Shown here: piece after piece, positions 60,791 to 64,000 of the stretch | How the letters are laid out: the number at the start of each line of letters is the position of its first letter | Numbering within the stretch: position 1 is the stretch's first letter | From: Microtetraspora malaysiensis | GTDB lineage: Bacteria > Actinomycetota > Actinomycetes > Streptosporangiales > Streptosporangiaceae | Assembly (NCBI RefSeq): GCF_001528665.1 | Contig: NZ_BBYJ01000022.1 | Location: forward strand, 1 to 64,000 | DNA length: 64,000 nucleotides | Direction of reading: 5' to 3' | Position numbers and translations under genes: made by a program | Notes under the pieces: model-generated | What the model was told of the DNA's origin: nothing | Database searches by the model: none | Seen by the model: the letters and a program-made list of their open reading frames with translations, nothing else

Positions 60791-61692
60791 TGATCTTCGG
60801 TCAACTGGAAACCGGTATCGACAGAGCCACCGGCGCGCCCATCAATCGCGAAATCGTCCAGCTTGATCGGGATAAAAAATCCTGGTCGACCGTATTTCAA
60901 ATGGAACGCCCCAATCGCGATCAGCAAGTGGATGGATCTTTTGACGGCCGTTGGCTTGTTTTTGCGGTGCAACATTCCCTGGAGTCCTATCACGACTGGT
61001 CGGTTCACGCGTGGGACAGCACAACTGGCAAGACCAGAGAAATAGACGAAGACGCCGGTATTCAAGGCCCCCTGATTTACGTCGACACGATTGCCGGAAA
61101 GGCTGTATGGGCTAAAGCTGTAACTCGCGACATCGCCGAGGTGTACCGGTACGACTTGACTACGAATAAAAAGTCCGTAGTCGCACGGGGCAGCATTGGG
61201 GCGGCATGGATCGTTGGCGACCTGATTATTTGGCCCGAGGCCTCATCGAGAGACGGATTGAAGTTTCGCGCCGCAGCACTCGATTCCGGATCGCCTGTCA
61301 AGACCCCGCGAGGACTGGACAAAGTCGGAAGAATCAAACAGATAGCAGCTAGCGGCTCAGCACTTGCATGGATTGAGGGTGAGTTCCGAACAATCCGCGC
61401 TTGGAAGATCGGCTGGGACGAGCCTCGCACCATCTTCGACGAGGGTCGCGACAAGGCGATCGACGACATCGACGTTTCGGGTGATCTGGTCTCCTGGCAT
61501 ACCATAGACGGCGGTCAGCCGGTGTATGTCGGAGACATGCGTACGGGATCATGCGTACGACTTAGCGAACGAGGCGGGTACGTCGAAACGGGAAAAGACG
61601 CCATGATTGTCGTCTACCCGGGCTCGGTCAAACAGAAATATGGCTCTTTCGTCCTTCGGCCGTCACACCTATCGCCGCTTCCTAAGGGCTGA
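60787..61692 (+). CDS. Beta-propeller-like (TolB/WD-type) protein
   Basis: The 301 residues contain repeated four-strand blades with W/D spacing: SWSTVFQMERP, FDGRWLVFAVQHS, WSVHAWDSTTGKTREI, AEVYRYDLTTNKKSVV, GSALAWIEGEFRTIRAW and VSGDLVSWHTIDGG. This resembles a TolB-like or PQQ-like propeller. It lacks its own signal peptide, whereas the lipoprotein frame immediately upstream has one. Base composition is much poorer in G+C than in the rest of the window, suggesting recent acquisition. Function unknown. Confidence 0.65.
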   Translation: MMIFGQLETGIDRATGAPINREIVQLDRDKKSWSTVFQMERPNRDQQVDGSFDGRWLVFAVQHSLESYHDWSVHAWDSTTGKTREIDEDAGIQGPLIYVDTIAGKAVWAKAVTRDIAEVYRYDLTTNKKSVVARGSIGAAWIVGDLIIWPEASSRDGLKFRAAALDSGSPVKTPRGLDKVGRIKQIAASGSALAWIEGEFRTIRAWKIGWDEPRTIFDEGRDKAIDDIDVSGDLVSWHTIDGGQPVYVGDMRTGSCVRLSERGGYVETGKDAMIVVYPGSVKQKYGSFVLRPSHLSPLPKG

Positions 61693-62689
61693 TTGGCAAA
61701 TTCCGCGATCACATGCCGCAGATCGGATGGAGCCCGCCCGAAAGCGGCTCCCACTCCTGCTGTTCGCAGAGATGAACACCGAATCAGACGTTGGGACCGG
61801 TGCGGCCCGCGCCGGTCCTACGGCTTCTGGCCCGGCCCCAGCCGAACCGGGGATCGCAGGCACCACCCGACGCCCGTTCGCCAATTCGAGGTCAGGGTCA
61901 CTCGCCGGCCGGAATGGCTGGAGATGTAGCCATGTCCCGGCGTCCCTGCCTCGACTGCGGCACGCCGACCGAGGGGATACGCCGCCCGCCGCACCGCAAG
62001 GCCCACGACGACCAGCGGTACGCACGGCGCGGGAGGCACCGCTGAACGCGGACGCTCCGGACCGCACGCCCGCATGGCCCAGCACTACAAGGAGACCGGC
62101 GCGGCCTGCGCCTGCACGAACTGCGCCGAGCATGAGGGCCGGGGGTGCGGACGGTCCGGCACACCCGACAACCCCAGCACCGCCGGGCACATCATCCCGA
62201 GGTCGAAGGGCGGCACGAACGACCCGCGACCTACCGGCCCGAGTGCCGCCGCCGCAACAGTGCGAAGGGCGCCCGATGGTGGGGAGGATGGGTAAAGATC
62301 TTGAGGATATTCCGGGAACAACGTGCGCGCGGTAATCGATTTCACCGCCGGAACTGGAAAACCGGCGGGAGTGCGACCAGTGCCAGGAGCGGGACTTTCG
62401 GTGCGACCGTATCACCTGCTGCCGAGTGGTCGCGACCGCCAATATTGCTGCTGAACGTGGCAATAAAAGGGTGCGGCGGGTGTGAATTATCCCCATAAGT
62501 ACCCTCCAATATTTCACGCTCGCGGGTCAGTGAGCCCTCCGCGGCTCCGGCAGATCCCGTGAAAGATAGTGGACAGTTCTAAATCGTGGCGCTATTGAAT
62601 TGATGAGGGCGCTCACCCCCGCGCTCTCGATGCGAGTTTTACGCAGCCCATATCCGGGCTTCCCCACCCCCCACAAAGGAGTCACGAGA
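61693..62689. other. 1-kb stretch with only a degenerate HNH gene
   Basis: Apart from the HNH relic at 61932-62310 I see no supported gene. From 62470 to 62689 the sequence is mixed in composition and should contain the promoter of the M4 protease, whose ribosome site AAAGGAG is at 62675-62681. Confidence 0.5.
61932..62310 (+). pseudogene. HNH endonuclease relic with two frameshifts
   Basis: Three frames read in order give a phage-type HNH nuclease. MSRRPCLDCGTPTEG begins at 61932. After a shift between 62045 and 62074 comes HYKETGAACACTNCAEH and PSTAGHIIPRSKGGTNDP. After another shift near 62232 comes YRPECRRRNSAKGA. The HNH core (H-I-I, then N, then the terminal Cys/Asn block) is recognisable, but no single frame encodes it. 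It is most likely a decayed prophage or island gene. Confidence 0.6.
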
Positions 62690-64000
62690 GTGAATCCCAA
62701 AGTCAGGCCGGGCGTCGTCGCCGTACTGGCGGCGGCCATGGCCGCCACCTCGCTCGCGACCAGCCCCGGGGCCTCGGCCGCGCGGACATCGTCGGCCACG
62801 AACGGATGGAGCCCGGTCGGACCTACGTCGACCTCTTCCGCCCTCGACCCCACGCCGGCCTTCAGCCCGCCGAGCTCCGACGAGCGCAAGCGGGCGATCA
62901 GCAGCGCGGGCGGCGCGCTCCTCACCGACGCGGCGGCGCTGCACACCTCCTCCGACGACGCGTTCCAGCTCGAGCGCTCGGTCGCCGGCAGCCAGGGCCT
63001 CCAGTACCTGACCTACCGGAGGACACACCGGGGCCTGCCGGTGTACGGCGGCGACGTCGTGGTGGCGACCGACAAGCCGGGCCAGGTCGTCCAGGCGGTC
63101 ACGACCGGCCAGCGCGCCACCCTCAAGATCGACCCCACGACCTCGGTCACCGCAGGCGAGGCCGCGACCAAGGCCAGGGCCAAGCTGTCCGTCGTCGAAA
63201 GCGTCGGCGAGCCCACCCTCCTCGTGCACGCGGTCGGCGAGCGGCCCCGCCTCGCCTGGGAGGTCGTGGTCACCGGCGCCACCGGCAAGGGCCCGAGCGT
63301 GCAGCACGTCTACGTCGACGCGAGGGACGGCTCGGTCTTCGACACCTGGGACGAGGTCAAGGCCGGCACCGGCAACAGCTTCTACAACGGCCCGGTGACG
63401 ATCGGCACCGTCAACTCCGGCGCCTCCTACTCGATGACCGACCCGATCCGTCCCGGTCTGCGGTGCGGCGGCCAGAGCGGCACCACGTACACCAAGTCCA
63501 TCGACACCTGGGGCAACGGGTCGGGCACCGACCTGGAGACCGCCTGCGTCGACGTGATGTTCGCGGCGCAGCAGGAATGGGACATGTTGCGCGACTGGCT
63601 CGGGCGCGACGGTTTCAACGCTTCCGGCGGCGGCTTCCCGGCCCGGGTCGGCCTGAACGACTACAACGCGTTCTGGAGCGGCAGCTACACGAATTTCGGC
63701 CGCAACGCGTCAAACACCCGGCAGGCGACCGCGATCGACGTGGTCGCCCACGAGTACGGCCACTCCGTCTTCCAGTACTCCGGCAGCCCCCAGCAGAGCA
63801 GCGACCCCGAGGAGGCCGGGTTGACCGAGTCGACCGGCGATATCTTCGGCGCGCTGACCGAGCACTACGCGAACGAGCCCGCGCCGTACGACACGCCGGA
63901 CTACCTGGTCGGCGAGGAGGTCGACTTCGTCGGCAGCGGGCCGATCCGCAACATGTACGACCCGAGCGCCCTCGGCGACCCCAACTGCTACGGACCCTGG
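62690..64000 (+). CDS. Secreted M4 (thermolysin-like) metalloprotease, 3' partial
   Basis: The frame runs from GTG 62690 to the window edge (437 codons seen). There is a signal peptide (about 1-30, VVAVLAAAMAATSLATSPGASA). An FTP/PepSY propeptide (about 60-225, with RTHRGLPVYGGDVVVAT and RLAWEVVVTG) acts as intramolecular chaperone. The catalytic domain has the zinc motif HEYGH (His354, Glu355, His358) and third ligand Glu380 in LTESTGDIFG. It is an extracellular neutral protease. The ribosome site AAAGGAG lies 8 bp upstream. The C-terminus is outside the window. Confidence 0.94.
   Translation, partial: MNPKVRPGVVAVLAAAMAATSLATSPGASAARTSSATNGWSPVGPTSTSSALDPTPAFSPPSSDERKRAISSAGGALLTDAAALHTSSDDAFQLERSVAGSQGLQYLTYRRTHRGLPVYGGDVVVATDKPGQVVQAVTTGQRATLKIDPTTSVTAGEAATKARAKLSVVESVGEPTLLVHAVGERPRLAWEVVVTGATGKGPSVQHVYVDARDGSVFDTWDEVKAGTGNSFYNGPVTIGTVNSGASYSMTDPIRPGLRCGGQSGTTYTKSIDTWGNGSGTDLETACVDVMFAAQQEWDMLRDWLGRDGFNASGGGFPARVGLNDYNAFWSGSYTNFGRNASNTRQATAIDVVAHEYGHSVFQYSGSPQQSSDPEEAGLTESTGDIFGALTEHYANEPAPYDTPDYLVGEEVDFVGSGPIRNMYDPSALGDPNCYGPW

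Noticed and set aside
1-64000. CRISPR arrays, tRNA and rRNA genes
   Set aside because: No regularly spaced repeats, cloverleaf-like segments or rRNA-like conserved blocks were found on reading.

Overview
The window is GC-rich, with compact genes, many GTG starts, ATGA/GTGA stop-start overlaps, MsiK-type sugar transport lacking its own ATPase, a TioE-type MerR regulator and several NarL-type two-component systems. This points to a filamentous actinomycete, most likely a Streptosporangiales-type soil organism. The order and genus are inference from gene content only.

Region 1 (0.8-5.5 kb) holds regulators and an amidase: a LysR regulator divergent from a membrane protein, an amidase, and a divergent XRE-cupin/IclR pair. 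Region 2 (5.6-17.9 kb) is the main metabolic block, an aromatic-ring degradation cluster in two divergent arms. The left arm encodes a three-component Rieske ring-hydroxylating dioxygenase (alpha, ferredoxin, reductase, beta), a C-C bond hydrolase, a cis-diol dehydrogenase of the SDR family, an acyl-CoA ligase and a GNAT-like protein. The right arm encodes an MDR dehydrogenase and mhpB-mhpD-mhpF-mhpE. Together they would dihydroxylate a ring, rearomatise it to a catechol, cleave it extradiol (MhpB), hydrolyse the product, and convert the 2-hydroxypentadienoate through MhpD/E/F to pyruvate and acetyl-CoA. The 102 bp between the arms contains two perfect inverted repeats.

Region 3 (18-24.9 kb) is a sugar-uptake locus: solute-binding lipoprotein, two permeases and a GntR/UTRA regulator, divergent from a polysaccharide deacetylase, a Gfo/Idh/MocA oxidoreductase and an MDR dehydrogenase. 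Region 4 (25-38 kb) is mixed: a GGCT-like protein, a methyltransferase/MerR pair around a near-perfect palindrome, a DUF305 lipoprotein, a second exported protein, a GH10 xylanase with a ricin-type lectin domain, a monooxygenase-truncated haemoglobin fusion, a tandem MerR regulator, membrane proteins, an epimerase, LtrA, a beheaded alpha/beta hydrolase and an MFS exporter.

Region 5 (38.5-47.1 kb) is a respiratory nitrate reductase operon, narK-hemerythrin-narGHJI, with all key metal ligands conserved. Region 6 (47.2-59.6 kb) carries small secreted proteins, a HAMP histidine kinase, an FUSC-like membrane protein, two NarL-type two-component systems, a stand-alone secY paralogue, a DUF488 protein and an MFS transporter. 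An IS605-type tnpB element with a recognisable omegaRNA-like right end abuts the 3' half of an ABC-2 permease gene.

Region 7 (59.7-62.6 kb) is visibly AT-richer and looks like an acquired and decaying islet: small exported proteins, a beta-propeller-like protein with a probable split reading frame, and a frameshifted HNH nuclease relic. The window ends inside a secreted M4 metalloprotease. No tRNA, rRNA or CRISPR array was seen.
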